The notes beneath the pieces were generated by a model, which saw nothing but the letters and a program-made list of their open reading frames with translations, did not search any database and had not been told where the DNA came from. Both the position numbers and the translations under genes were made by a program. Shown piece by piece: positions 36,877-45,289 of a stretch of 64,000 bases of DNA (positions are counted from its first letter, which is position 1; each line of letters starts with the position of its first letter). Location of the stretch: assembly GCF_021729075.1 (NCBI RefSeq), contig NZ_JAJSAQ010000001.1, forward strand, positions 629,997-693,996, in the 5' to 3' direction. The DNA comes from Microbulbifer guangxiensis. GTDB lineage: Bacteria; Pseudomonadota; Gammaproteobacteria; Pseudomonadales; Cellvibrionaceae.

Positions 36877-38142
36877 TTACTGTTTGATACTGACCGTTAC
36901 CGGCTCGATGGACAGACGCACGTTCTGGATCGAGTACTGATCCTTGGTGCCGGAACCGTAGCGCCAGAACCCCTGGCTGTCCCCTGTCTGCTCAAAACGG
37001 AACAGCACCCCGGGCCCGTTCTCGGCAAACGCGTAACGGCGCAACTCCGCAGTATCACTGTTATCCAGCAGCGAGAACCCCAGCAGGTGGTCGAGGCGGC
37101 CATTGGGCTGGGTCAGGCCGGCACCCTGTTCTGCGGTATAGCCAAACGCCTCTTTGCCGACGGTGGCCGCACCATCCAGGTTCATTTTGCCGGTCTGCCA
37201 GTTGTAGCGATCGCCCTCGCTCAAAATGGAGAGTGAGAGATTTTTCACCGCAAAGCGCGGACTGTCTTCAGCGAAATCCGCCTCGCGAGCATCCACCAGC
37301 ACCAGAGTGCCGCGACCCAGGACCTTCATTTCACCCGTATCGAGATCGGCCAGCACCGCGGTATCCTCATCGATGCCGTAACCCCGGCGCATGTCCCTGG
37401 CCAATGGCGGCTCCAGCGCCCGTATCAGGCGGCCCAGGCGGCTCTTACGGTCAAAATGCTGATCCACCAGGCCCGCATCGAGGAACCCGAGACCACCTTT
37501 GACCATCAGCTGGCCGGATTCCTGTGACTGCATGCCGGCATAGTTTTCCGCCCGTGGCTCGGTCAGTGCACTGAGAGAGTCACCAGCGGCGATCATCGGG
37601 CTGCTCATGATGGCGGCACCGGCACTGGTCCCGCCGACAATACCGCCCTTTGCCAGGCGGTTGCGGATTGCCGCCAACAGCGGCGAATCAGACCCATCTT
37701 CCTGCACCAGAGTGTCAGTAATACGAGTCTGGTCGCCGCCCACAAACCAGATACCCCCAACGGTTTTGAGCTTTGCTACCACCTGCGGATCATAGGCACC
37801 CCTGGACCAGGTGCTTTCATCGACGTCCCCGGTGGAACCATCATCCTTGACCGCCACCGGCAGAATAAGGATTTCTCCCTCGAAACCGAAGTTGCGCAGG
37901 TCCTGCTCGAATTGACGGGCATAGTGGGCCGGGCGCCCGGAGGCGGCGGGCACAATGGCCACATCTGCCCAGCGCGAAGGAATCGCATCGATATATTCGC
38001 GATACACGGCCTCGTTATCACTGCGCAATGCCCCGCCGACGATCATCAACTTGCCGGCCGAATACCCTTCGCAGGCAATCAGCGCGAGCGACACAAAAAC
38101 GATGAATTTGGAAACCAGTAATCTCATTGTTGCAATTCTCAT
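36877..38142 (-). CDS. Exported cyanophycinase (peptidase family S51)
   Basis: Serine hydrolase cutting cyanophycin (arginine-decorated polyaspartate) to beta-Asp-Arg dipeptides. About 421 residues with signal peptide (FIVFVSLALIACEGYSA). Catalytic parts: VGGTSAGAAIMSS (nucleophile Ser), LVDQHFDRKSRLGRL (His) and GYGIDEDTAVLAD (Glu). A C-terminal extension of about 130 residues after the S51 core is unassigned. ATG 38142 overlaps the araC stop by 4 bases (ATGA); 38127 and 38154 are alternatives. The Cys in the signal (ALIACEG) could mark a lipoprotein. Export points to external polymer rather than an internal store. Confidence 0.87.
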   Translation of the reverse strand: MRIATMRLLVSKFIVFVSLALIACEGYSAGKLMIVGGALRSDNEAVYREYIDAIPSRWADVAIVPAASGRPAHYARQFEQDLRNFGFEGEILILPVAVKDDGSTGDVDESTWSRGAYDPQVVAKLKTVGGIWFVGGDQTRITDTLVQEDGSDSPLLAAIRNRLAKGGIVGGTSAGAAIMSSPMIAAGDSLSALTEPRAENYAGMQSQESGQLMVKGGLGFLDAGLVDQHFDRKSRLGRLIRALEPPLARDMRRGYGIDEDTAVLADLDTGEMKVLGRGTLVLVDAREADFAEDSPRFAVKNLSLSILSEGDRYNWQTGKMNLDGAATVGKEAFGYTAEQGAGLTQPNGRLDHLLGFSLLDNSDTAELRRYAFAENGPGVLFRFEQTGDSQGFWRYGSGTKDQYSIQNVRLSIEPVTVSIKQ

Positions 38143-39077
38143 CCTGCGATACATGCTCTGTTACCTGCCCCCCAGCCAGCGAGGGGCTCCCACATGGAGA
38201 CAAACTGTTGCCGCTCCGTGCGCGGGGTGCAGCCGAAATGATTCCTGAAAGCGCGACTGAAATGGGAAGGGGAACTGAACCCACAGCGCTTGCCGATCTC
38301 CTCGATACTGAGGCTGCTGTGGTGCAGCAGGTCCCGCGCCAGCGACAGGCGAAGGCCGATATAAAACCTCGCCGGCAGCTGACCGACAAATCGCTTGAAG
38401 ATCCGCTCCAGCTTCTTGCTGGAAATTCCCAGATAGCCGGCAATTTCCCCGGTCGCCAATGGCTCCGCGAGGTTGTTGCGCATCAAGGCCTGGGCCTCGG
38501 CCAGCGTCAAACGGTCCTCGACTTCACTCTGGAGCTGTAGCCCCCCGTCATCGCCCTCCCCGCTCCAGACCGGCAACAGGGTATCCAGCATCAGCGGCAG
38601 GCCGTCCTCACTGGAACAGGTCCAGAGGTTCGCGTCGCGGGTAAAGGGACTCCCCTCTGGCACCACGGGTCGGCCCGTCTGTTGCAGCTGGGGCCGCAAG
38701 CCCTCAGCGAGGCTAACCCGGTGCCCATCGAGAAGGCCCGCCTGCGCCATCAACAGTACCCCCCCGCCGATGCCGATCCGGTAAGTTGCCCCCCGTGCAT
38801 GACGCAACAACTGTTCGCTGGTCTCGCGGGGCATGGGCTGAGATTGCCTGCCTCCGCAGACGATCAGTGTGTGCGCAGTGAGAGGCAGAGGCGGTAACAC
38901 CTGTGCCTGTACCTGCACACCGTGCTCCGCTGCAACCATTTTCTCACCGCAGCAACTGAAGATCAGCGGGGCTGCGCCACCTGCGAGAGTAAATCGCTCC
39001 ATCAACACCCCGAGTGCCCCCATGGAGAAACCCGGTAGCAGGACAATGGCTACGGAAGTGGCTGCACCCTGATTCAT
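38139..39077 (-). CDS. GlxA-type AraC-family transcriptional regulator
   Basis: 312 residues. The N-terminal part is a DJ-1/PfpI-like sensor domain (VAIVLLPGFSMGALGVLMER; YRIGIGGGVLLMAQAGLLDG). The C-terminal part is a double helix-turn-helix (ATGEIAGYLGISSKKLERIF, then IEEIGKRCGFSSPSHFSRAF). Close relatives control arginine or quaternary-amine catabolism. It overlaps the iadA stop by 1 base (TAATG) and the cyanophycinase start by 4, so it is locked into the operon and is the best candidate for its activator. The inducer, perhaps Arg or Asp-Arg, is inferred. Confidence 0.85.
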   Translation of the reverse strand: MNQGAATSVAIVLLPGFSMGALGVLMERFTLAGGAAPLIFSCCGEKMVAAEHGVQVQAQVLPPLPLTAHTLIVCGGRQSQPMPRETSEQLLRHARGATYRIGIGGGVLLMAQAGLLDGHRVSLAEGLRPQLQQTGRPVVPEGSPFTRDANLWTCSSEDGLPLMLDTLLPVWSGEGDDGGLQLQSEVEDRLTLAEAQALMRNNLAEPLATGEIAGYLGISSKKLERIFKRFVGQLPARFYIGLRLSLARDLLHHSSLSIEEIGKRCGFSSPSHFSRAFRNHFGCTPRTERQQFVSMWEPLAGWGAGNRACIAG

Positions 39078-40252
39078 TAGCTGGAAAACGCTCCCTGGAA
39101 ACGCAATTGACGATCAAAATACTGCCAGCGGCCCCGGGCCATGACATGCTGTATTTCAAAACTGTCGGGATCCACAATACTGAGATCTGCATCGAGGCCT
39201 TCAGACACGCAGCCCTTGTTGCGCAGCCCCAGCACCCTGGCCGGGTTTGCGGTGACCGACTGCAGGGCCTTGACGAAGTGCACCTGCTCGTCCTGCACTG
39301 CCCGGCGGAACTCATCGAACAGACTGGCCACGGAGCCTACTTCGATATCCTGCAGCGTTCCGTTATCGCAGAAATTGGTCATCGATCCCTGCGCGTCCGA
39401 AGACATGGTCAGTCGCTCGGCCGGGGCACCGGATTCCAGCGCCACCCGCAGCGCGCGACTCGCACGCAGCTCGCCGCTGGCAAGAATCTCCGGAGTGGTG
39501 GAGGTGGTGAAGTCGATGAAGCCGCCCGCCTGCGCGAACTCGACCCCGTGCGCGAGCAGCTTGTCGTTGCGGTTCATATGCGTGGGATAGAACTGGCTGA
39601 TAGGGATATCAGAGGACGCGACCGCGTCAAACAGCGGTTGCAGGCGCCCTTTACAGTCGCCTACATGAATACTGATCACACCACTCTTACCACTCAGCAG
39701 GCCCGCCACCCGCGCGTCCGATGCTACCCGAACCAGCTCGGCAGTCGACGGCTGGGAAGAGCGGTGATCAGAAATCGCCAGTTCACCGACACCGATAATG
39801 TTGTGCACCAGCATGATGTCGGTGCGCACGCTCCCGGTAAGCGTATTCACCGGAAACTGGTAGGAGCCGCTGTGCATGTAACAGGACAATCCCTGAGCAT
39901 CCAGCGCGCGCGCCTTGCCATACAGTTCATTCAGGGTACGTGTTGTGGCGTCCGTGCCCAGCACACCGATGACGGTGGTAACGCCGGATTCAAAGGCCTC
40001 GCGGGGATCCAGCTCTGGTGTGCGGGAAGCAAAGCCACCCTCACCTCCACCGCCACTGATATGCACCAGAGAGTCCACAAGACCGGGGATCAACCAGGCC
40101 CCGTCTGCGTCCACTGTTTCACCAATGGCTGCAGGCAGGCTCAGGCCCTGATCGATTTTTTCAATTTTTTCGCCCGCGACCAGCACATCGCACACACCGA
40201 GATCCCTGGGGGCAAACACATGGGCGTTTTTTATTAGAACGATTCTTGACAT
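39077..40252 (-). CDS. iadA: Isoaspartyl (beta-aspartyl) dipeptidase with altered metal site
   Basis: 391 residues, amidohydrolase fold, same length as E. coli IadA. Predicted to split beta-Asp-Arg from cyanophycin. Compared with E. coli IadA from memory, substrate residues are kept: GGGGEGG (Glu), GSYQFPVNTLTGSV (Tyr), SDHRS (Arg), PTHMNRN (Arg) and SSDAQGS (Ser). Metal ligands differ: the HxH motif reads DSLVH, with Leu at residue 62 and His only at 64. The carboxylated-Lys position is Glu at residue 157. His 196, His 225 and Asp 286 remain. This suggests a one-metal or rearranged centre. It starts 9 bases after the yfcC stop. Confidence 0.88.
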   Translation of the reverse strand: MSRIVLIKNAHVFAPRDLGVCDVLVAGEKIEKIDQGLSLPAAIGETVDADGAWLIPGLVDSLVHISGGGGEGGFASRTPELDPREAFESGVTTVIGVLGTDATTRTLNELYGKARALDAQGLSCYMHSGSYQFPVNTLTGSVRTDIMLVHNIIGVGELAISDHRSSQPSTAELVRVASDARVAGLLSGKSGVISIHVGDCKGRLQPLFDAVASSDIPISQFYPTHMNRNDKLLAHGVEFAQAGGFIDFTTSTTPEILASGELRASRALRVALESGAPAERLTMSSDAQGSMTNFCDNGTLQDIEVGSVASLFDEFRRAVQDEQVHFVKALQSVTANPARVLGLRNKGCVSEGLDADLSIVDPDSFEIQHVMARGRWQYFDRQLRFQGAFSS

Positions 40253-40261
40253 AAGTACTGC

Positions 40262-41767
40262 TTAAAATCCGGTTAAAGCGGCGAGAACAACTGCCACGGA
40301 AGCCAGGGCAAACAGCCAGGCCATCAGCGGCAGAGCGAAGCGAATCCATACCCCCCAGTCGAGACGCGCGGCACCCAGGCATCCCATCAGTGCGGCGGAG
40401 GTGGGCACAACCACATTGCTGAAGCCATCCCCCAGCTGGAAAGCCAGCACAGCGGTCTGTCGGGTAACACCAACCACATCTGCCAGCGGCGCCATAATCG
40501 GCATGGTGAGTGCCGCCTGCCCGGATCCGGAAGTGATGAAGAAATTGAAAACGGTCTGAAAGAGCAACATGCACCAGGCCGAAACTGTGCCCGACACATC
40601 GGCCAGGCCCTGGCCCGCCCAGTTCAGTATGGTGTTGAGCACACTGGGGCTGCTGGGGTCGTCGCCGCCAAGCAGGAGCACGATCCCCTTGGCAAAAGCC
40701 ACCACCATGGCCGCGGGCAACAATTGCTGCGCCCCCTCTTTGAAGGCCGCAGCGGCCTTGTTTGCAGTCAGCCCATTGAGGCCAAAGGCGATGGCGACAA
40801 TCGCGATCACGATGCCCATGGTGAAGAACTGGCTGGCAATCTCCGGCAGGAAGTACTCACGCTCCACGACCCCCCAGATCATCCAGGCGATACCGGCAGC
40901 AAAGAGCAGCAACACCAAGCCATCGCCCCGCACCATGGTCTGGAGTGCATCGAGGGACTGCCGCTTGTTGCGGTGCACCTCATCCGACTGATACGCCAGG
41001 GAAGATTCCGGGTTGTTGCGGACGCGCAGAGCGTAACGCAAGGTAAACAACACGAGGAAAGCGGTGGCCCCTGCCCAGAGGATCATGCGCGGGACGCTGC
41101 CGGACATCAGGGGAACATCGGCAATGCCCTGGGCAATACTGACACCGAACGGGTTCATCCAGGATGTGGCGAAACCTACCTGGGTCGCCACATAGGTCAC
41201 CAGCAGGGCAGTGATACTGTCATAACCCATGGCAACCAGCAGCGGCACCACAATCAGAGTAAAGGGAATGACCTCCTCACCCATGCCGAACACGGCACCG
41301 CCGGCAGAAAACATGACACAGAGAATTGCCAGGTAGAGACCGCCAGCCTCACGGTTTTTGGCAATTACCTGAAAGAGGCCGCGTTCAACCGAGCCACTGG
41401 CAAAAATCAGACCAAATGCACCACCGGTCAACAGGATAAACGCAAATACACCGATGGAGGCGCCCCACTTGGAGCCGGAAACCATCCCCTCAAAGGCAAA
41501 ATTCAACAGCCCGATATTGCCACCCTCGGCAAATATGGCCAGGCCCTGAGGCTCTTCTGCCACCTGTTGATAGGTGCTCGGGTCCACAACCGTACGCTCA
41601 TTGACCACCATGGTCTCGTAGGTGCCGGCAGGGATCAAAAAATTCAGCGCAAACGCGAGCAAGGCCACAAACAGCAGAATCAGGTAGGTATCCGGCATGG
41701 CCCATTTGGGCTCTGCGGCCACTGCATTTTGCTGTTGGCTTTCGACTTCAGGTGCAGAAGCTTGCAT
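40262..41767 (-). CDS. YfcC-family membrane carrier
   Basis: 501 residues, about 12 hydrophobic segments, inner membrane. Member of the YfcC (COG1288) group within the ion-transporter superfamily (TYLILLFVALLAFALNFLIP at the start; AGGAVFGMGEEVIPFTLIVV; FGLNGLTANKAAAAF; FFITSGSGQAALTMPIMAP). The substrate of this family is poorly known; proposals include amino acids, arginine/ornithine and short peptides. Its position directly ahead of iadA makes beta-Asp-Arg dipeptide or its parts a reasonable guess. The N-terminal 20 residues are Gln/Glu-rich and cytoplasmic. Confidence 0.82.
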   Translation of the reverse strand: MQASAPEVESQQQNAVAAEPKWAMPDTYLILLFVALLAFALNFLIPAGTYETMVVNERTVVDPSTYQQVAEEPQGLAIFAEGGNIGLLNFAFEGMVSGSKWGASIGVFAFILLTGGAFGLIFASGSVERGLFQVIAKNREAGGLYLAILCVMFSAGGAVFGMGEEVIPFTLIVVPLLVAMGYDSITALLVTYVATQVGFATSWMNPFGVSIAQGIADVPLMSGSVPRMILWAGATAFLVLFTLRYALRVRNNPESSLAYQSDEVHRNKRQSLDALQTMVRGDGLVLLLFAAGIAWMIWGVVEREYFLPEIASQFFTMGIVIAIVAIAFGLNGLTANKAAAAFKEGAQQLLPAAMVVAFAKGIVLLLGGDDPSSPSVLNTILNWAGQGLADVSGTVSAWCMLLFQTVFNFFITSGSGQAALTMPIMAPLADVVGVTRQTAVLAFQLGDGFSNVVVPTSAALMGCLGAARLDWGVWIRFALPLMAWLFALASVAVVLAALTGF

Positions 41768-41846
41768 AGAGGTACACCAGGAAGAAATAACTATTTAGCA
41801 TGCCGGTAACAGGGAATGGTTTTGCACTACCCTGCCCCGGCTATCT

Positions 41847-41870
41847 GGGCGGCACCCAAGGGTACCGCCC
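41847..41870. repeat. Inverted repeat between the TonB-dependent receptor and yfcC
   Basis: GGGCGGCACCC (41847-41857) and GGGTACCGCCC (41860-41870) pair over 11 positions (one G-U type) with almost no spacer. There is no T run on the minus strand, so transcription may continue from the receptor gene into yfcC. Confidence 0.6.
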
Positions 41871-41887
41871 GCTTGATACAACTGCGC

Positions 41888-44695
41888 TTAGAAGGCGTAG
41901 CTGTAACGCAGGGTCACAAAACGACCCATGGAGCTGTGGTTGAAGTGATCCACATTGGCACCGGTACCCAGTACCAGTGGCGGCTCTTCGTCCAGCAGGT
42001 TGTTGACGCGCAGGCTGGCATAGCTGCCGTTGTTGAAGTCGCGGCTCAGGCTCAGGTCAAACACTGTCCAGGAATCTACTTCAACTGCGGCGTCGTCCGG
42101 CAGCCCAACCGCCTCAAGCACACGGGGACTCGGGTCATCCATGTAGCTGTGGGTGTAGCGGGCTCCGAGCTGGGCAGACCAGTCCTCGTAGCGCCAGCGC
42201 AGAGAGGTCTTTGCCAGCCAGCGCGGATAGGTGTACTGACCGGCCTCGCTGATGATACCGAAGGTATCGGAAGGCAACTTGTCGAACTCGCTCAGGTAGG
42301 TGCCATCCAGAACAAAGCGGAAGCTACCCCAGTTGTCAGTATCGAAATACTGGGTGAACGCCATATCCACACCACTGGTCTTCTGCCAGCCGAGATTGGT
42401 CAGCTCGAAGTGGGAGTCGACTACAAAGCCATTGGCGACCTCGAGACCGGGCTGGCCAGTGGGCAACTCCCCCTCGCCAACGACGGGATACTCGCCATTC
42501 AGTGCGCGCAGGATAAAGTCATCCTCCTCCACACCGACCAGGTTCTCGTGCTCGATGTTCCAGTAGTCGATGGTCAGCTCGGTATCAGCTGTCGGCTTCA
42601 GCAGGAAGCCGGCACCCCAGGTGGTCGCAGTCTCCGGCTTGAGATCGTCGTTGCTCACTTCTTCAGACAACAGCGATTCACCGCTTTCATCCGCCAATCC
42701 ATCACAGGCGCCTGGCGTTACGGAACAGTCAACGGTGTAGCTGCTCAACAGGGTACCGGCACCAACCTGGGCCAGAGAAGGCGCCCGGAAGGAAGTGGAC
42801 CAGTTACTGCGGAAGATAATGGCATCGTTGAAAGCATGACGCAGGGCGACTTTCGGGTTGGTGTCGCCACCAAAGCTGTCGTAGTAGTCGTAGCGGACAG
42901 CCAGCTGCAGCTCAGTGTTGGCCGCAACCGGGATCATCTGCTCCATATATACCGCCCACTGATCGCGCTCGGCATCAGCGGAAGTGGAGCTGAAGCCAAG
43001 GATCGGCTCTGGGTTCAGAGTAGTGGACACCGCGTCGCCGGAAGGTGTGTCCTCGACGGTCTCGCGACGGAATTCGGCACCCACCGCAACCTGCACGGCA
43101 CCAGCAGGCAGCTCGATCCAGGAACCGGACAGGTTGCCATCGATCGCGTACAGGCTGGAAACACCCTCACGCATCGCATCAGTGCGCACGTAGTCGTTTA
43201 CAACATCCAGTTGTTCGGCCTGTCCATCGAAGGGGTTGTACCAAGCAGTGGTTTTACCGTTAGCTTCACAAGTTTCACCGCTGAAGCTTGCACCCGGACG
43301 AACCAGATCCACATCCCAGCGATTCACGACAGTGCCATCGGTACACAGGTTGCCGAGCGCTGCATTGTAGAAGGCTTCAGAATTGTAGAGCCCCGAAATA
43401 CCGCGCTGCTCAGACTCGCTACGGCCGACATTGGCTGCCACTTCCCAGTCCCAGCCGTTCAGGTCACCACGCAGCCCCGACACCAGGCGCATGGACTGGT
43501 TTTCCACTTCGACCGCACGAGGATCCGGGAACTTACCCCAGGCAAAAATCGGGTATCCGTAAAAATCGCTGAAGTCGGTGGTCGGGAAGTCCGGGCTGAA
43601 CGAGCCTTCTTCAACGATGTCGGCCTTCAGCTCTTCCGGCCAGAGCGGGCTCTCAGGGTCAAAAGGTGCGCGGCTGAAATTGGCCGGAGAGCCCGTGCCC
43701 CGGGACTGGTTCATCTGCACCATGGCGGTATTGAACCATTCCACATCATCGGTCAGCTGATAGTTGAAGGTACCGACCAGGCTCCCACTCTCATATTCAT
43801 CCTGAGTTGCCACATAGGCGTTGGTATTGAACTCACAGTATTCGCCAAAGCTGCCAAAACCAAATTGGTCCTCCGGGCAACCTCCATTCACAGGTGCTTC
43901 AGTCTGGTCGTAGTACATGGCGAACAGATCGTTGAAGCTCGGGTAGACACCCTGCTGGCTCGGGCGGATGGAGTTCGCTGTGATATCGCGGTCGCGATCG
44001 TAGAGCGCGTTGCGGGTAAAGAAGTCTGCCACCAGCATGGTGTGGCTGCGCTCACCCTTGTGGCCCCAGACCCAGTTCAGGTTGTACTTGCCTTCATCGG
44101 AGCTGGCAGTGGAGTTGCCGTGGGACAGGGTAATCTCGCTGCCCTCGAAATCATCGCGCAATACGAAGTTGACCACACCGGCTACCGCATCGGCGCCGTA
44201 GGTCGCAGCGGCACCACTAGGCAGCACTTCCACACGCTCAATGGCAGACAGTGGGATAGAGTTCACGTCGACAAAGGACTCCTGGCCCTTGGCGAAAGAG
44301 CTGACGGAAACCCGGCGACCATTCACCAGCACCAGCGTGGCAGATGCGCCCAGGCCGCGCAGTGAGACACCGGCGGCGCCTACGGGAGTGTTGCTCGACA
44401 GCGGACCTGCGGTGGTGGTGGAAAAGGTACCGTTTCCGCCACCGGTCTGGGTCAGCTCCTGCAGAATCTCGATCGGGGAGGTCGCACCGGACGCTTCAAT
44501 CTCATCGCGGCCGATCTGAACTACCTGCACCGCCCCCTCGGTGTCCAATCCTTTGATGTGAGTACCGGTAACCACTACTTCCTCAACGGCTTCCTCTGCT
44601 GGTCGCGGCACTTCCTGCGCATAAACGCTTCCGCTAACCAGAGAACAACCGATTGCCACACGAATGGCCTGGTAGAGATGGGTTCTCTTATTCAT
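41888..44695 (-). CDS. TonB-dependent outer membrane receptor
   Basis: About 935 residues. Signal peptide ending VSGSVYAQ, then the TonB-box region (EEVVVTGTHIKG), plug domain (GVSLRGLGASATLVLVNGRR, VEVLPSGAAATYGADAVAGV) and a 22-strand barrel ending in FVTLRYSYAF. ATG 44695 is used, preceded by GAGGGA. The amino acids in large loops are acidic. Typical members import siderophores, vitamins, sugars or peptides. Position between two cyanophycinases and ahead of yfcC-iadA suggests it imports cyanophycin fragments; nothing in the sequence proves the ligand. Confidence 0.9.
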   Translation of the reverse strand: MNKRTHLYQAIRVAIGCSLVSGSVYAQEVPRPAEEAVEEVVVTGTHIKGLDTEGAVQVVQIGRDEIEASGATSPIEILQELTQTGGGNGTFSTTTAGPLSSNTPVGAAGVSLRGLGASATLVLVNGRRVSVSSFAKGQESFVDVNSIPLSAIERVEVLPSGAAATYGADAVAGVVNFVLRDDFEGSEITLSHGNSTASSDEGKYNLNWVWGHKGERSHTMLVADFFTRNALYDRDRDITANSIRPSQQGVYPSFNDLFAMYYDQTEAPVNGGCPEDQFGFGSFGEYCEFNTNAYVATQDEYESGSLVGTFNYQLTDDVEWFNTAMVQMNQSRGTGSPANFSRAPFDPESPLWPEELKADIVEEGSFSPDFPTTDFSDFYGYPIFAWGKFPDPRAVEVENQSMRLVSGLRGDLNGWDWEVAANVGRSESEQRGISGLYNSEAFYNAALGNLCTDGTVVNRWDVDLVRPGASFSGETCEANGKTTAWYNPFDGQAEQLDVVNDYVRTDAMREGVSSLYAIDGNLSGSWIELPAGAVQVAVGAEFRRETVEDTPSGDAVSTTLNPEPILGFSSTSADAERDQWAVYMEQMIPVAANTELQLAVRYDYYDSFGGDTNPKVALRHAFNDAIIFRSNWSTSFRAPSLAQVGAGTLLSSYTVDCSVTPGACDGLADESGESLLSEEVSNDDLKPETATTWGAGFLLKPTADTELTIDYWNIEHENLVGVEEDDFILRALNGEYPVVGEGELPTGQPGLEVANGFVVDSHFELTNLGWQKTSGVDMAFTQYFDTDNWGSFRFVLDGTYLSEFDKLPSDTFGIISEAGQYTYPRWLAKTSLRWRYEDWSAQLGARYTHSYMDDPSPRVLEAVGLPDDAAVEVDSWTVFDLSLSRDFNNGSYASLRVNNLLDEEPPLVLGTGANVDHFNHSSMGRFVTLRYSYAF

Positions 44696-44874
44696 TGTGT
44701 TTCCCTCGTTGTTGAGACCTTTGGCCTTTTTTTGATGAGTCATCACTCGCACCGCGGGCGATGCAAACTGACAGGAATCGGCTCACCGGGATTGGCACAA
44801 GGCACCATGCATCAGACACAGCTATCTTGCGTATGGTTGATTGGCAATAAGGCGGGAAACAGAAATCCGACTTA

Positions 44875-44940
44875 TAGCTTCCTTGTGCTCGGCAGCACGC
44901 TCAACACTTCAGAGCGTCCGGTCGTGCCGAAAGGAAGCTA
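44875..44940 (-). repeat. 66-base multi-helix inverted-repeat element
   Basis: The outer arms TAGCTTCCTT (44875-44884) and AAGGAAGCTA (44931-44940) are perfectly complementary over 10 bases. Between them further complementary pieces nest: GTGCT/AGCAC (44885-44889 with 44894-44898), ACGCTC/GAGCGT (44897-44902 with 44912-44917) and CCGG/TCGG-type pairing near 44918-44930. This allows three small hairpins inside a closing stem, like a four-way junction. No T run follows, so it is not a simple terminator. It lies 180 bases before the receptor start. Confidence 0.6.
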
Positions 44941-45021
44941 CTCGTCAAACCACTCGCTGAGGTAGTAGTTGGCAGAGCAGCGCTCGACAGCAGCAGTTGT
45001 AACCACGTTGCTTGAGTTCAT
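44938..45021 (-). CDS. Possible 27-residue small protein or remnant
   Basis: An ATG-started frame whose translation ends SANYYLSEWFDE before TAG. The composition looks protein-like (acidic, aromatic C-terminus) and the frame continues open for 17 further codons upstream of the ATG. No ribosome site is visible. Its stop codon falls in the first arm of the 66-base element. It could be a leader peptide, the 3' remnant of a lost gene, or chance. Confidence 0.25.
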   Translation of the reverse strand: MNSSNVVTTAAVERCSANYYLSEWFDE

Positions 45022-45216
45022 AGCGCTTGGCGTTGGCTGGTTTACGTTCTTATTTGCAAACTTTGGAGTTTTTTATCACGGCGACAAAATGCTGTAAAGC
45101 CTTTCTGAAAGAGCACAGAAGTCGGCGGTTTGGGCCTGACGAAACCAAATTATCTTTCGCCGGCGCTCAAAAAATGCACGGGCTGCAGGACTTGCCAGAG
45201 AGGGAAAACTGTCATC

Positions 45217-45262
45217 AAAAAAAAGGCCAGCTTGGGAATTTCACCCAAGCCGCCTTCACTAC
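45217..45262 (-). terminator. Terminator of the second cyanophycinase gene
   Basis: An imperfect stem (AGCTTGGG/CCCAAGC core with flanking GGC/GCC pairs around a TGAAATT loop), followed on the minus strand by eight T at 45224-45217. It begins about 28 bases after the stop at 45290. Confidence 0.8.
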
Positions 45263-45289
45263 AGTGACCAGTGCTTCAGTAAAGTGCCG

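Larger units (their letters stand above)
44696..45216. other. Long leader/intergenic region upstream of the TonB-dependent receptor
   Basis: About 520 bases between the receptor start and the terminator of the second cyanophycinase. It holds a 66-base multi-helix element (44875-44940) and a possible 27-codon reading frame on the minus strand (44938-45021). Its base composition is lower in G+C than the flanking genes. The receptor promoter must lie here; I cannot place it. Confidence 0.55.

Noticed and set aside
41816..44365. 849-codon plus-strand open frame opposite the TonB-dependent receptor
   Set aside because: It is an antisense shadow of the receptor gene, which has a signal peptide, plug and barrel; the antisense product shows no domain and is rich in residues expected from the complement.
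44875..44940. tRNA or tRNA-like gene
   Set aside because: A cloverleaf-like shape can be drawn, but the closing stem is 10 bp, the middle loop has 9 bases without a U at the expected place, and no TTCRA T-loop is present.
44875..44940. Integron attC recombination site
   Set aside because: The RYYYAAC/GTTRRRY core sites are missing and no integrase is nearby.
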